In this document: positions 34,116 to 42,238 of the stretch, in pieces
Layout: each line of letters opens with the position of its first letter
How positions within the stretch are numbered: position 1 is the first letter of the stretch
Source: Acidiferrobacterales bacterium
GTDB taxonomy: Bacteria > Pseudomonadota > Gammaproteobacteria > Acidiferrobacterales > JAJDNE01
Direction of reading: 5' to 3'
Length of the DNA stretch: 47,183 bases
NCBI GenBank assembly: GCA_022340825.1
Contig: JAJDNE010000030.1
Coordinates: 1-47,183, forward strand
Made by a program: the position numbers and the translations under genes
Notes under the pieces: generated by a model
The model's database searches: none
Told to the model about the DNA's origin: nothing
Seen by the model: only the letters and a program-made list of their open reading frames with translations

Positions 34116-34598
34116 ATGAAAAAAATCGTAAGCGCTGCCTGTTTGGCCGCCGTCGTGACGGCGACGCCTGCTTTGGCAGCCGAAAAAGGCACAACCTGGC
34201 TAGAGGCGGGTTGGGCGTTTGGTAACCTGGACAACCCAAGCGGAAGTCCGAGCAACCTAAGATTGGGCGCCGGCTTTTACTTTGTGGACAACATCGCTGC
34301 AGAAGTACAATTTCTCACGGCAGCCCAGGCGGACGGTGCTGTTAAAATAGACAGCGGTTATGGCGTTTTTGCGCGTGGCGAGTTTCCCATGTCCAAAAAT
34401 ATTAACCTCTTTGGTCGTGTCGGATATACAAATATAGATCTCCCGGGCGGATCGAAGAGCGGCTTTGGTTATGGCGCGGGTTTGTCGTTTGGTGCTGGCG
34501 AGAAAATGACGATAGATGCTGACTACACTATCTATCAGAACGATTCCAGCTCCACCTTCGGGGCCGCGACAATAGCCGCTAGATATCTTATAAAATGA
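34116..34598 (+). CDS. small outer-membrane beta-barrel protein (OmpX/OprF-barrel-like)
   Basis: This 160-residue protein has a signal peptide (MKKIVSAACLAAVVTATPALA). The mature part is about 139 residues, the size of an eight-strand barrel such as OmpX or OmpA-N. Alternating strands are visible: TTWLEAGWAFGNL, NLRLGAGFYFVDNIAAEVQFL, GYGVFARGEFPM, INLFGRVGYTNI, GFGYGAGLSFGAG and KMTIDADYTIYQ. It ends AARYLIK. AAAGGAGTG stands 7-8 bases before the ATG at 34116; the upstream in-frame extension lacks any signal-like start. It has its own terminator and probably its own promoter in the AT-rich stretch upstream. Confidence 0.8.
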   Translation: MKKIVSAACLAAVVTATPALAAEKGTTWLEAGWAFGNLDNPSGSPSNLRLGAGFYFVDNIAAEVQFLTAAQADGAVKIDSGYGVFARGEFPMSKNINLFGRVGYTNIDLPGGSKSGFGYGAGLSFGAGEKMTIDADYTIYQNDSSSTFGAATIAARYLIK

Positions 34599-34633
34599 AC
34601 TTTGACTAAAAAGAAAATTGGTTAGAGCAGAAG

Positions 34634-34663
34634 GGGCATACAATTTCATTGTATGCCCTTTTT
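34634..34663 (+). terminator. intrinsic terminator of the small barrel gene
   Basis: Perfect 11-bp arms at 34634-34644 and 34648-34658 enclose a 3-base loop and are followed by five T. It lies 35 bases after the gene stop. Confidence 0.9.
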
Positions 34664-34720
34664 ATTTGCAACGAAGAAATCATGCCTTCGCGGATTTGCG
34701 GTCCAAATTCAATATGCGAC

Positions 34721-35734
34721 TTATTTCCAAAGATCGACTTTATTACCCTCGGCAAGTAATTTTTCTGCACGGGCTTCGATGAAGCGTTGCAGGCTGGGCT
34801 CGGTTTTATAGCCCCCGGACGCTACGTAATCCATAACCGACTGGACATGGAAAGCCTTGAGAAACGCCTCGATACGAATGATTTCCCGGTTTTCACGAAA
34901 TAGTACGGCGGATGGCGCATAGGTAATACCCAATTCGCGCGCCCATTCCCTGGCCGTGGTCTTTTTTCCGGCCGGTGTCGTAACCGGCGTATCACTCCAC
35001 ATATCCAACTGTACCGCGTCAAAGCGGGCAAGCTGTTGCCGGGTCATCGGCTGAGAGAAGATATCCTGGTGCAAACGGTCGCAGCCTGCGCAATCTTTTT
35101 GCTCGAAAAAGACAATCAGCGGTTTCTTGTTTCCGAGGCCTGTCAGGTCTGCCAGACCTTTGCGAAAGAATGGTTCGGTATGAAGTTTACCGGCGCTTTT
35201 AACTGGTGAACGCTCTGCATAATAGTCGCGAAATGAAATCCGGTTCTCCTGCTTGGTCGCGACATATTCGAGTGCAGTCATAAACTGGTGCGGCGGGTAG
35301 TAGCCATTTAGTCGAAGTATGACTTTTCCATGCTCGTCGTAGAACAGTAGCGTCGGTGTAAACCAGACTTTGTTCTTGGCTGCAAATGTCTTTTCAATGT
35401 AGGTCTTGCCATCAATATCGGTCACTTCCTTGCTGCCCCACATGTTGATATCGATGGAATCGAAATGTTTCTGCATGTAGTCCGCGATATGTTTCTGGCT
35501 GAAATTGTTGTTCACCAGCTCTGCACAATAGGGGCAGCCATCCTGATGGAAATAGAGAAATAGTCGCTTGTTGTGTGCCTTTGCCTCGTCGACATCGTCA
35601 CGCAAATCGAGAAAGGATTGCTTAAACCAGGCAGGAATTTCAAATTGACCGACGCCTTCGACCTTGGCCGCCTGCGCTGCCCCCACCAGTGCTGCAAAAA
35701 GTATGAGGGAAATAGATAAACCTTTAATCTTCAT
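34721..35734 (-). CDS. periplasmic tandem thioredoxin-fold protein (two CxxC domains)
   Basis: This 337-residue protein has a signal peptide (about 1-22). Two thioredoxin-like domains follow: the first with FHQDGCPYC (Cys67, Cys70) and a cis-Pro in WFTPTLLFYDEHG, the second with FFEQKDCAGC (Cys215, Cys218) and YAPSAVLF. Both halves share a segment about 31-32 residues after the first Cys (INMWGSKEVT and LDMWSDTPVT), so the protein arose by internal duplication. Relatives are the SoxW-like thioredoxins found with sulfur-oxidation genes, which act on periplasmic thiols; that link is from family memory. It is divergent from the rpfE-like gene and no partner such as DsbD is nearby. Confidence 0.85.
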   Translation of the reverse strand: MKIKGLSISLILFAALVGAAQAAKVEGVGQFEIPAWFKQSFLDLRDDVDEAKAHNKRLFLYFHQDGCPYCAELVNNNFSQKHIADYMQKHFDSIDINMWGSKEVTDIDGKTYIEKTFAAKNKVWFTPTLLFYDEHGKVILRLNGYYPPHQFMTALEYVATKQENRISFRDYYAERSPVKSAGKLHTEPFFRKGLADLTGLGNKKPLIVFFEQKDCAGCDRLHQDIFSQPMTRQQLARFDAVQLDMWSDTPVTTPAGKKTTAREWARELGITYAPSAVLFRENREIIRIEAFLKAFHVQSVMDYVASGGYKTEPSLQRFIEARAEKLLAEGNKVDLWK

Positions 35735-35762
35735 GCCTAATTTCCTCTTTCAATGCGAAAAG

Positions 35763-35768
35763 TATACT
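35763..35768 (+). promoter_or_regulatory. possible -10 element of the rpfE-recJ operon
   Basis: TATACT matches five of six consensus bases, 39 bases before the chosen start of the rpfE-like gene. No good -35 is seen at the right distance, so this rests on the -10 and position alone. Confidence 0.3.
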
Positions 35769-35806
35769 TGCGCGATGGGGCGATAAAGGCAAGTATTTGT
35801 AGGACC

Positions 35807-36853
35807 ATGCCACAGACGAAAAATTCCACTTCCGGCCCCCGGAATCTCACCCTTGTTATGCCGGGTTTGCAGACCGAGGGAGAGCTGGACGCGCAGGAGC
35901 TAACCATTGAGCGCCTGGAATGGCTGCTGGGTCGGGCTGACTACCAGGCCGGACCCATTTCCGAAACGCTGGACGAGTGCCTGTTCCGGTTATTTCGCGC
36001 CGAGGTTCCCGATGGCAAGGATCTACCCGTTGCGGCGGTTACCCGTCTGCTCGATGTAGGTATTGTCGACAATGCCTGGTGGTTGCGGGCAGACCCGGTT
36101 TACCTGCAGCCGCACCGCGATACCCTGGTGATGGCTTCGGCGGACAATCTCAACATCCGCCAGGCAGAAGCCGATCAACTGGTTCGGGAGATACTCGGGG
36201 TTTTCACTGAAGACGGTTGGGTGCTTAAAGCTCCCCGTCCTGACCGTTGGTACCTGCAACCGGTCCCTACACCTGATATGAGGACGACCCATATCGATCT
36301 CGTGCGCGGCCGCAACATCTACCCTGCGCTACCGTCTGGACCGGATGGCCGGAAATGGCACACGATATTAAATGAGTTGCAGATATTGCTGCACACTTCC
36401 GCCGTGAATATCGAACGAGAGTCCCGCGGTGAACTCCCGATAAACAGTCTCTGGTTTTGGGGTGGAGGCAAACTGCCGGTCATCAAGGAAAGTGACTGGG
36501 TCCGGTTCTGGGGGGACCAGACGCTTGGGCTTGCCCTGGCACGTCTTGCGCAAATTCCTCATACCAGGCGGCCGGCGACGGCAGGGCAATGGTTGGCGGA
36601 GGCCGAGGCCGGTGACCACCTGGTAGTGCTGGATCAGGCATTGCAGGCGCAACGACAAGGTCACCATGAAAGCTGGCGGGATTTCGTCGCACAATTCGAT
36701 ACGCAATGGATTGATCCGTTGATTCATGCCCTGGATCGCGGACAGTTGAAAGGTTTGACGCTGGTAATGGACAATTGCCGTCAATTCTCTGTCACGTCGA
36801 AGCACCTGCGACGCTGGTGGCGCCGAAGCAGGAACCTGAGCGTATATAAATAG
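35807..36853 (+). CDS. RpfE-like protein of unknown biochemical function
   Basis: This 348-residue cytoplasmic protein belongs to the family of Xanthomonas RpfE (COG4255 as I recall it, sometimes labelled phosphoglycerate mutase-like). It opens LTLVMPGLQTEGELD and carries DNAWWLRADPVYLQPHRDTLVM, the segment RGRNIYPALPSGPDGRKWHTI, a LHTSAVNIERESRGELPINSLWFWGGGKLP block and a C-terminal LVMDNCRQFSV. I know no demonstrated activity. In Xanthomonas the gene lies in the rpf cluster beside recJ; here recJ follows 8 bases later, so the pairing is kept. The ATG at 35807 is used; a start 54 bases upstream lies before the possible -10 and is unlikely. Confidence 0.82.
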   Translation: MPQTKNSTSGPRNLTLVMPGLQTEGELDAQELTIERLEWLLGRADYQAGPISETLDECLFRLFRAEVPDGKDLPVAAVTRLLDVGIVDNAWWLRADPVYLQPHRDTLVMASADNLNIRQAEADQLVREILGVFTEDGWVLKAPRPDRWYLQPVPTPDMRTTHIDLVRGRNIYPALPSGPDGRKWHTILNELQILLHTSAVNIERESRGELPINSLWFWGGGKLPVIKESDWVRFWGDQTLGLALARLAQIPHTRRPATAGQWLAEAEAGDHLVVLDQALQAQRQGHHESWRDFVAQFDTQWIDPLIHALDRGQLKGLTLVMDNCRQFSVTSKHLRRWWRRSRNLSVYK

Positions 36854-36861
36854 GTATCAAC

Positions 36862-38619
36862 TTGGTTCGTAAACAGATTCTACGTCGTGAAATCGGCGCA
36901 CTCGAGAACACTCTTCCCGAAAAACTGCACCCGGTGCTGAAGCGCATCTATCTCGCGCGTCATGTCTATTCCGCAGATGAGCTGGATCATTCCCTGAGCG
37001 GATTGCTGAAACCGGAAACGTTGCTGGGTATCGACAACGCCGTCGCACTACTCGCCGATGCACTCTCTCGCCGCGCGAGGATTATCGTGGTAGCAGACTT
37101 CGATGCGGACGGTGCGACCAGCTGCGCTGTTGCGGTTCGCGCGTTGCAGGCGATGGGTGCGCACGATGTACGCTACCTGGTTCCCGATCGTGTTATTCAT
37201 GGCTACGGATTGACGCCGAAGATTGTCGACGAGGCACATGAGCAGAATCCGGATCTGATCATCACCGTGGATAATGGTATTTCCAGTATTGCCGGTGTCA
37301 GGGCGGCCAGGGAAAAAGGTATCCAGGTACTGGTAACCGACCATCACTTACCGGCGGACGTGTTGCCGGACGCCAATGCCATCGTAAATCCCAATCAACC
37401 CGGCGATAGTTTCGAAAGTAAAATGCTGGCGGGAGTCGGGGTAATCTTTTACGTGATGCTGGCACTGAGAAGTTTTTTGCGTAAAAGCGGATGGTTTGAG
37501 GAAAATGGTATTTCCGAACCGAACCTGGCCCAGTTGCTCGACCTGGTTGCCCTGGGCACGGTGGCAGACCTGGTGCCGCTGGACCGGAACAACCGCCTGC
37601 TCGTAGCACAGGGCCTCGCTCGAATGAATAACGGACAGTGCTCGGCAGGTATCAAGGCATTGCTGGAGGTATCAGGGCGATCCATGGGGCAGTTAACGGC
37701 CACGGATCTGGGATTTTTTGTTGCGCCTAGATTGAACGCCGCTGGCCGGCTTGAAGACATGTCGCTCGGTATAGAATGTTTGCTGACGGACTCAGATGAT
37801 ATTGCCATGCAACTGGCATCAGAACTCGATCGCATTAATCGTGACCGCCGCTCTATACAGCAGGAAATGCAGGAGCAGGCACTGGAAGCGGTGGCAACGC
37901 TCGATTTCGAGCAGAACGGGCTGCCGAAAGGACTGTGCCTGTTTGATGAATCCTGGCATCAGGGTGTGGTTGGGCTGGTCGCGTCGAAGGTCAAGGAACG
38001 CTATCACCGGCCAGTGATCGCGCTGGCACCGGCCGGAGACGGTGAGTTAAAAGGTTCTGCACGATCCATTCCGGGATTGCATATTCGCGATACGTTGGAT
38101 GCCCTGGCTGCTCGCCACCCGGATCTTTTACAGAAGTTTGGCGGACATGCGATGGCTGCCGGTTTATCAATTCGTTCAGCCGACCTCGATGCCTTTGCTC
38201 GAGCATTTGACCAGGAGGTTAGCCGGACCCTTTCCGATAACGACCTGGATCAAAAAGTCCTTACCGACGGGGAACTTGCCGCCGACGAGTTGGCTATATC
38301 ATTTGCGGAACAATTGCGTGCCGCCGGACCATGGGGACAGGGGTTCCCGGAACCGGTTTTTGATGGCGAATTTCAGTTGCTGGCGAGTCGCGTCGTCGGT
38401 GACAAACATGTGAAAATGCGGGTGGCTGATCGGTCCGGCACCGAAATTGATGCCATCGCCTTCAACCAGGCCCCAGAAGGTATCGCGCCGGAATGGCCGT
38501 CGGCGCGGTTGGTCTACCGACTCGATATAAACGAGTTTCGCGGTTCGCGTTCAGCGCAACTGGTTGTGGATTATATGGAGCCCCTGGATGACTCCGCCGG
38601 TGCGACTAGCGGGCGATAA
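36862..38619 (+). CDS. recJ: single-stranded-DNA-specific exonuclease RecJ
   Basis: At 585 residues this 5'-3' exonuclease acts in RecF-pathway recombination and mismatch repair. The DHH-family motifs are clear: VADFDADGATS (Asp79, Asp81, Asp83), VDNGIS near 142, VTDHHLPAD with Asp160-His161-His162, and LGTVADLVPL. The DHHA1 domain carries FGGHAMAAGLSI. The start is a TTG with AGGT six bases upstream; no ATG is available before the first conserved residues. The gene follows the rpfE-like gene by 8 bases and is followed by cysM after 28 bases. Confidence 0.95.
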   Translation: MVRKQILRREIGALENTLPEKLHPVLKRIYLARHVYSADELDHSLSGLLKPETLLGIDNAVALLADALSRRARIIVVADFDADGATSCAVAVRALQAMGAHDVRYLVPDRVIHGYGLTPKIVDEAHEQNPDLIITVDNGISSIAGVRAAREKGIQVLVTDHHLPADVLPDANAIVNPNQPGDSFESKMLAGVGVIFYVMLALRSFLRKSGWFEENGISEPNLAQLLDLVALGTVADLVPLDRNNRLLVAQGLARMNNGQCSAGIKALLEVSGRSMGQLTATDLGFFVAPRLNAAGRLEDMSLGIECLLTDSDDIAMQLASELDRINRDRRSIQQEMQEQALEAVATLDFEQNGLPKGLCLFDESWHQGVVGLVASKVKERYHRPVIALAPAGDGELKGSARSIPGLHIRDTLDALAARHPDLLQKFGGHAMAAGLSIRSADLDAFARAFDQEVSRTLSDNDLDQKVLTDGELAADELAISFAEQLRAAGPWGQGFPEPVFDGEFQLLASRVVGDKHVKMRVADRSGTEIDAIAFNQAPEGIAPEWPSARLVYRLDINEFRGSRSAQLVVDYMEPLDDSAGATSGR

Positions 38620-38647
38620 CAAATAAAAATTATGCAGGAAGTTTATC

Positions 38648-39538
38648 GTGAATGTGAAAACACTTGAGGATTTTGTCGGCAACACGCCGCTGGTGATGCT
38701 GCAGCGGCTGCCGGGCAATACCAGCAACACCATACTGGCCAAGCTCGAGGGAAACAATCCGGCCGGTTCGGTCAAGGATCGTCCCGCGCTGAGCATGATT
38801 CGTCACGCCGAGGAACGAGGCGAGATCAAGCCCGGGGATACCCTGATCGAGGCAACCAGTGGCAATACCGGAATCGCCCTGGCCATGGTCGCGGCAATGA
38901 AGGGCTACAAGATGGTGTTGGTGATGCCGGAGCACATGAGTGTCGAGCGCCGCGCGGTAATGAAGGCGTTTGGAGCCGAGATCGTTTTGGTGTCAAAAGA
39001 GGCAAGTATGGAAGGCGCACGTGATCTTGCCGACGAGATGGAAAAAACGGGAAAGGGTAAGGTGCTTGATCAGTTTTCCAACCCTGACAATCCACGTGCC
39101 CATTACGAGACGACTGGCCCCGAGCTATGGCGTGATACGGAAGGTCGTATCACTCACTTTGTCAGCTCAATGGGTACGACAGGAACTATCATGGGTACGG
39201 CCTCATACTTCAGGGAACAGAACAGCAACATCCAGATAGTTGGAGTACAACCACAGGAAGGTTCCTCCATACCCGGCATTCGTCGATGGCCGAAAGAATA
39301 TCTGCCCAAGATTTATGACGCCTCGATCGTCAATCGCATTATTGATGTCTCGCAGGAAGAGGCGGAAGAAACCACACGACGGTTGGCCCGAGAGGAGGGC
39401 ATCTTCTGCGGAATTTCTTCCGGTGGAGCGACAGCGGCGGCATTGCAACTCTCGCGGGAAGTGGAAAACGCCATTATCGCAGTGATTATCTGTGATCGTG
39501 GTGATCGCTATTTATCGACAGGCGTGTTCCCTTCGTAA
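38648..39538 (+). CDS. cysM: cysteine synthase B (O-acetylserine sulfhydrylase)
   Basis: At 296 residues with a GTG start, this PLP enzyme makes cysteine from O-acetylserine and sulfide; the B type can also use thiosulfate in E. coli. It reads TLEDFVGNTPLVMLQRLPG, then GSVKDRPAL with Lys43 as the PLP lysine, EATSGNTGIALAM and SSMGTTGTIMGT. The Arg-rich GIRRWPKEYLPKI segment is typical of CysM rather than CysK. AGGAAG lies 6-7 bases before the GTG. It follows recJ by 28 bases. Thiosulfate use would fit with the YeeE-type genes at 18400-20006, but they are far away. Confidence 0.95.
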   Translation: MNVKTLEDFVGNTPLVMLQRLPGNTSNTILAKLEGNNPAGSVKDRPALSMIRHAEERGEIKPGDTLIEATSGNTGIALAMVAAMKGYKMVLVMPEHMSVERRAVMKAFGAEIVLVSKEASMEGARDLADEMEKTGKGKVLDQFSNPDNPRAHYETTGPELWRDTEGRITHFVSSMGTTGTIMGTASYFREQNSNIQIVGVQPQEGSSIPGIRRWPKEYLPKIYDASIVNRIIDVSQEEAEETTRRLAREEGIFCGISSGGATAAALQLSREVENAIIAVIICDRGDRYLSTGVFPS

Positions 39539-39557
39539 TACTGGTGAATTCAGGAAA

Positions 39558-40337
39558 ATGAAGAAAATGAATGTACTGGTCTTTGATATTGAAACCATTC
39601 CCGATGTTGATGCGGGACGACAGATCTATGAGCTGGGCGATCTGCCAGACGAAGACGTCGCTCGTGTGATGTTCAATAAACGTCGGGAGCAGACCGGAGA
39701 ATCAGAATTTTTGCGCCATCACATGCATCGCGTGTGCGCCATTTCCGTGGTGTTGCGTCAGGCAAATAGCGTCAAGGTCTGGTCAATCGGTGACGAGACG
39801 ACCGGCGAGGCGGAACTCGTTCAACGTTTTTTTGATGGCATCGACAAGTACACACCGACGCTTGTCTCCTGGAACGGTGGTGGCTTTGATTTGCCGGTCC
39901 TGAATTACCGCGCGTTAAAACATGGCGTGGCCGCGCCACGCTACTGGGAAACTGGTGACGATGATCAGTCATTTCGCTGGAACAACTATCTGAGTCGTTA
40001 CCATGCGCGTCACACCGATCTGATGGATGTCCTGTCAGGTTATCAGCCGCGAGCCGTCGCACCACTGGATCAGATCGCAGTCATGCTCGGCTATCCCGGT
40101 AAAATGGGGATGAGCGGTGCCCGGGTTTGGGATGAATTTCTTGCCGGTAACATTGGCGCAATTCGCAACTATTGTGAGACCGATGTACTGAATACCTACC
40201 TGGTTTACCTGCGCTTCGAACAGATTCGGGGCAATCTATCCGAAGAGGCGTTAGCTAGCGAGCACGAACTTCTGCGCAATATGTTGCGCGATGAAGACAA
40301 GACACATTTGACGGAATTTCTACAGGCCTGGGCCTAA
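39558..40337 (+). CDS. predicted 3'-5' exonuclease related to family B DNA polymerase proofreading domains
   Basis: This 259-residue cytoplasmic nuclease has the DEDD motifs: VLVFDIETIPD (Asp and Glu), LVSWNGGGFDLPVLNYRALKHG, and CETDVLNTYLVYLRF. This is the COG3298 type, a stand-alone relative of the polymerase B exonuclease domain; its partner and substrate are not established. The ATG at 39558 has CAGGA 3-4 bases upstream and gives a family-like start; a longer frame starting inside cysM is rejected. The gene lies 19 bases after cysM and 18 bases before rlmD, so it is probably in the same transcript. Confidence 0.88.
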   Translation: MKKMNVLVFDIETIPDVDAGRQIYELGDLPDEDVARVMFNKRREQTGESEFLRHHMHRVCAISVVLRQANSVKVWSIGDETTGEAELVQRFFDGIDKYTPTLVSWNGGGFDLPVLNYRALKHGVAAPRYWETGDDDQSFRWNNYLSRYHARHTDLMDVLSGYQPRAVAPLDQIAVMLGYPGKMGMSGARVWDEFLAGNIGAIRNYCETDVLNTYLVYLRFEQIRGNLSEEALASEHELLRNMLRDEDKTHLTEFLQAWA

Positions 40338-40355
40338 CCGGGCACGCCCTCATCG

Positions 40356-41726
40356 ATGTCACAGGCTATTGCAGATAAACCGCACGCTGTCATTCGGCAG
40401 CGCCCCGGTGTCCGGTTCAAGGGAACCGGCAAAGTACGTATTGAATCAATGAGCCATGATGCGCGCGGCGTAGGCCATGTCGACGGCAAGACCGTGTTTG
40501 TTGAGGGCGCATTGCCGGGAGAGTTGGTCGAATACGGCGTATTACGCAAAAAGCCAAGCTTCGATAATGGCAGTGTGACCAACGTCATCGAGGCATCGCC
40601 AGATCGTGTGCTTTCTCCACGTTGTGAACATTTCGGCATCTGCGGCGGCTGCAGTCTGCAGCATCTCGAGGAAGCGGCGCAATTGCGTTATAAGCAGCAA
40701 ATCGTGCAGGAGAGCTTTGAAAAAATCGGTCACGTACAGCCAGAGAATTGGCTGGAACCTCTGACCAGTGCTTCCTGGGGCTATCGGCGCAAGGCTCGTA
40801 TCGGCGCAAGGCTCGTTCCAAAGAAAGGAGGGGTGCTGGTCGGGTTTCGCGAGAAGCGCAGTTCCTATATTACCGACATTGAGTACTGTCACGTTCTGGA
40901 CGATCGCGTTGCCAAGACGCTCCCTGCGATGCGCCGGTTGATCGCCGATCTGTCGTGTCCGGATCAGATTCCGCAAATCGAGGTCGCAGCGGGAGACGAG
41001 GAAATAGTGCTGGTGTTCCGTCATCTCGTGGCATTCACTCGCGAAGACCTGGATGACCTGAAATTGTTTGCCCGCACACACGATGTGCAGGTCTGGCTGC
41101 AGCCTGGTGGTCCGGATTCTATCAAGCCTCTGTGGCCGGAAAAACCGCCACCCCTGAAATACGCTCTGCCTGAATTCGATATTGAAATTCAATTTCGGCC
41201 GACGGACTTTACCCAGGTCAATGCCGAAGTGAATCGCAAGATGATTGTGAGGGCGATCGAGTTGTTGGCACTGGACGACAATGATGAATTGCTGGATCTG
41301 TTTTGCGGATTGGGTAATTTCACCTTGCCGTTAGCCAGGGGGTGCAAACAGGTGTTGGGAATCGAGGGTGACGAGATTCTGGTCGCCGGCGCACGTGAGA
41401 ATGCAAAGAGAAATGCTATCGGCAACGTGAAATTCGTAACCGGTGATCTCTATCAGGAGACCGGGTTTCCGCCATGGGGTGAAGCACGGTTCAACAAGGT
41501 GCTAATCGATCCGCCACGCAGCGGTGCGCTGGAGGTGATCAAACATATTCCTGCGAACGGTCCGGAACGAATCGTTTACGTCTCCTGCTATCCTTCGACC
41601 CTGGCACGCGACGCGGATTACCTGGTAAATGAGCTGGGGTATCGCTTCGAGTCAGCCTGTGTCATGGACATGTTTCCACAGACCAGCCATGTTGAATCTA
41701 TCGCGCTGTTCACCAGAAAGAGATAA
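40356..41726 (+). CDS. rlmD: 23S rRNA (uracil-1939-C5)-methyltransferase RlmD
   Basis: At 456 residues this enzyme methylates U1939 of 23S rRNA with SAM. A TRAM RNA-binding domain covers about 20-80 (GTGKVRIESMSHDARGVGH at its start). A [4Fe-4S] site is made by Cys90, Cys96 and Cys99 (CEHFGICGGCSLQH) and Cys178 (EYCHVLDD). The SAM domain shows ELLDLFCGLGNFTLPLA and DPPRSGALEV, and the nucleophile Cys411 is in YVSCYPSTLARD. The E. coli protein is 433 residues; the extra length is in the N-terminus. It is followed by the L,D-transpeptidase-fold gene after 6 bases. Confidence 0.95.
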   Translation: MSQAIADKPHAVIRQRPGVRFKGTGKVRIESMSHDARGVGHVDGKTVFVEGALPGELVEYGVLRKKPSFDNGSVTNVIEASPDRVLSPRCEHFGICGGCSLQHLEEAAQLRYKQQIVQESFEKIGHVQPENWLEPLTSASWGYRRKARIGARLVPKKGGVLVGFREKRSSYITDIEYCHVLDDRVAKTLPAMRRLIADLSCPDQIPQIEVAAGDEEIVLVFRHLVAFTREDLDDLKLFARTHDVQVWLQPGGPDSIKPLWPEKPPPLKYALPEFDIEIQFRPTDFTQVNAEVNRKMIVRAIELLALDDNDELLDLFCGLGNFTLPLARGCKQVLGIEGDEILVAGARENAKRNAIGNVKFVTGDLYQETGFPPWGEARFNKVLIDPPRSGALEVIKHIPANGPERIVYVSCYPSTLARDADYLVNELGYRFESACVMDMFPQTSHVESIALFTRKR

Positions 41727-41732
41727 TCGCGA

Positions 41733-42224
41733 ATGGCATCCAGTAGCATCGAGATAAGTATTGCCCGACAGCGTCTGCGGCTAAAGGATGCGAATGGCGT
41801 AGTACAGTTGGACGTATCCGTATCGACTGCCGCTAATGGCGCAGGCGAAACGTACGGCAGCGAATGCACACCCAGAGGAAGACACATTGTCTGTGCCAGG
41901 ATTGGTGCTGGCGAACCGGTGAATACCGTGTTTGTCGGTCGGCGACCAACCGGCGAGCGCTACAGTGCCGGACTGGCGCGCTTACACCCGGAGCGTGACT
42001 GGATATTGACGCGCATCCTGTGGTTGAAAGGCTGCGAGAAAGGCCGCAACCGTCTCGGCGACGTCGATACCATGCGGCGCTATATCTATATCCATGGCGC
42101 ACCTGATGACGTGCAGATGGGAGCACCCGGTTCGCGAGGCTGTATCCGTATGCGTAATGACGAGCTAATCAGGCTTTTTGATCTGGTAAGTGTCGGCACA
42201 CCAGTCACTATCACAGAAGACTAG
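41733..42224 (+). CDS. L,D-transpeptidase-fold (YkuD) protein without signal peptide
   Basis: This 163-residue protein has the YkuD active-site pattern: His121 in YIHGAPDD, then GAPGSRGCIRM with Cys137 and Arg139. Such enzymes form or change peptide crosslinks in peptidoglycan, or cleave peptides of recycled cell-wall fragments. No signal peptide or membrane helix is seen, so it would stay in the cytoplasm. With nagZ, a cell-wall recycling enzyme, 14 bases downstream, a role in muropeptide recycling such as L,D-carboxypeptidase action is a reasonable guess, as inference only. Confidence 0.85.
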   Translation: MASSSIEISIARQRLRLKDANGVVQLDVSVSTAANGAGETYGSECTPRGRHIVCARIGAGEPVNTVFVGRRPTGERYSAGLARLHPERDWILTRILWLKGCEKGRNRLGDVDTMRRYIYIHGAPDDVQMGAPGSRGCIRMRNDELIRLFDLVSVGTPVTITED

Positions 42225-42238
42225 TATCGAAACCGCCA

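Noticed and set aside
40542-41192. 216-residue minus-strand frame over rlmD
   Set aside because: It is a shadow of a clearly coding plus-strand gene with intact Fe-S and catalytic cysteines.
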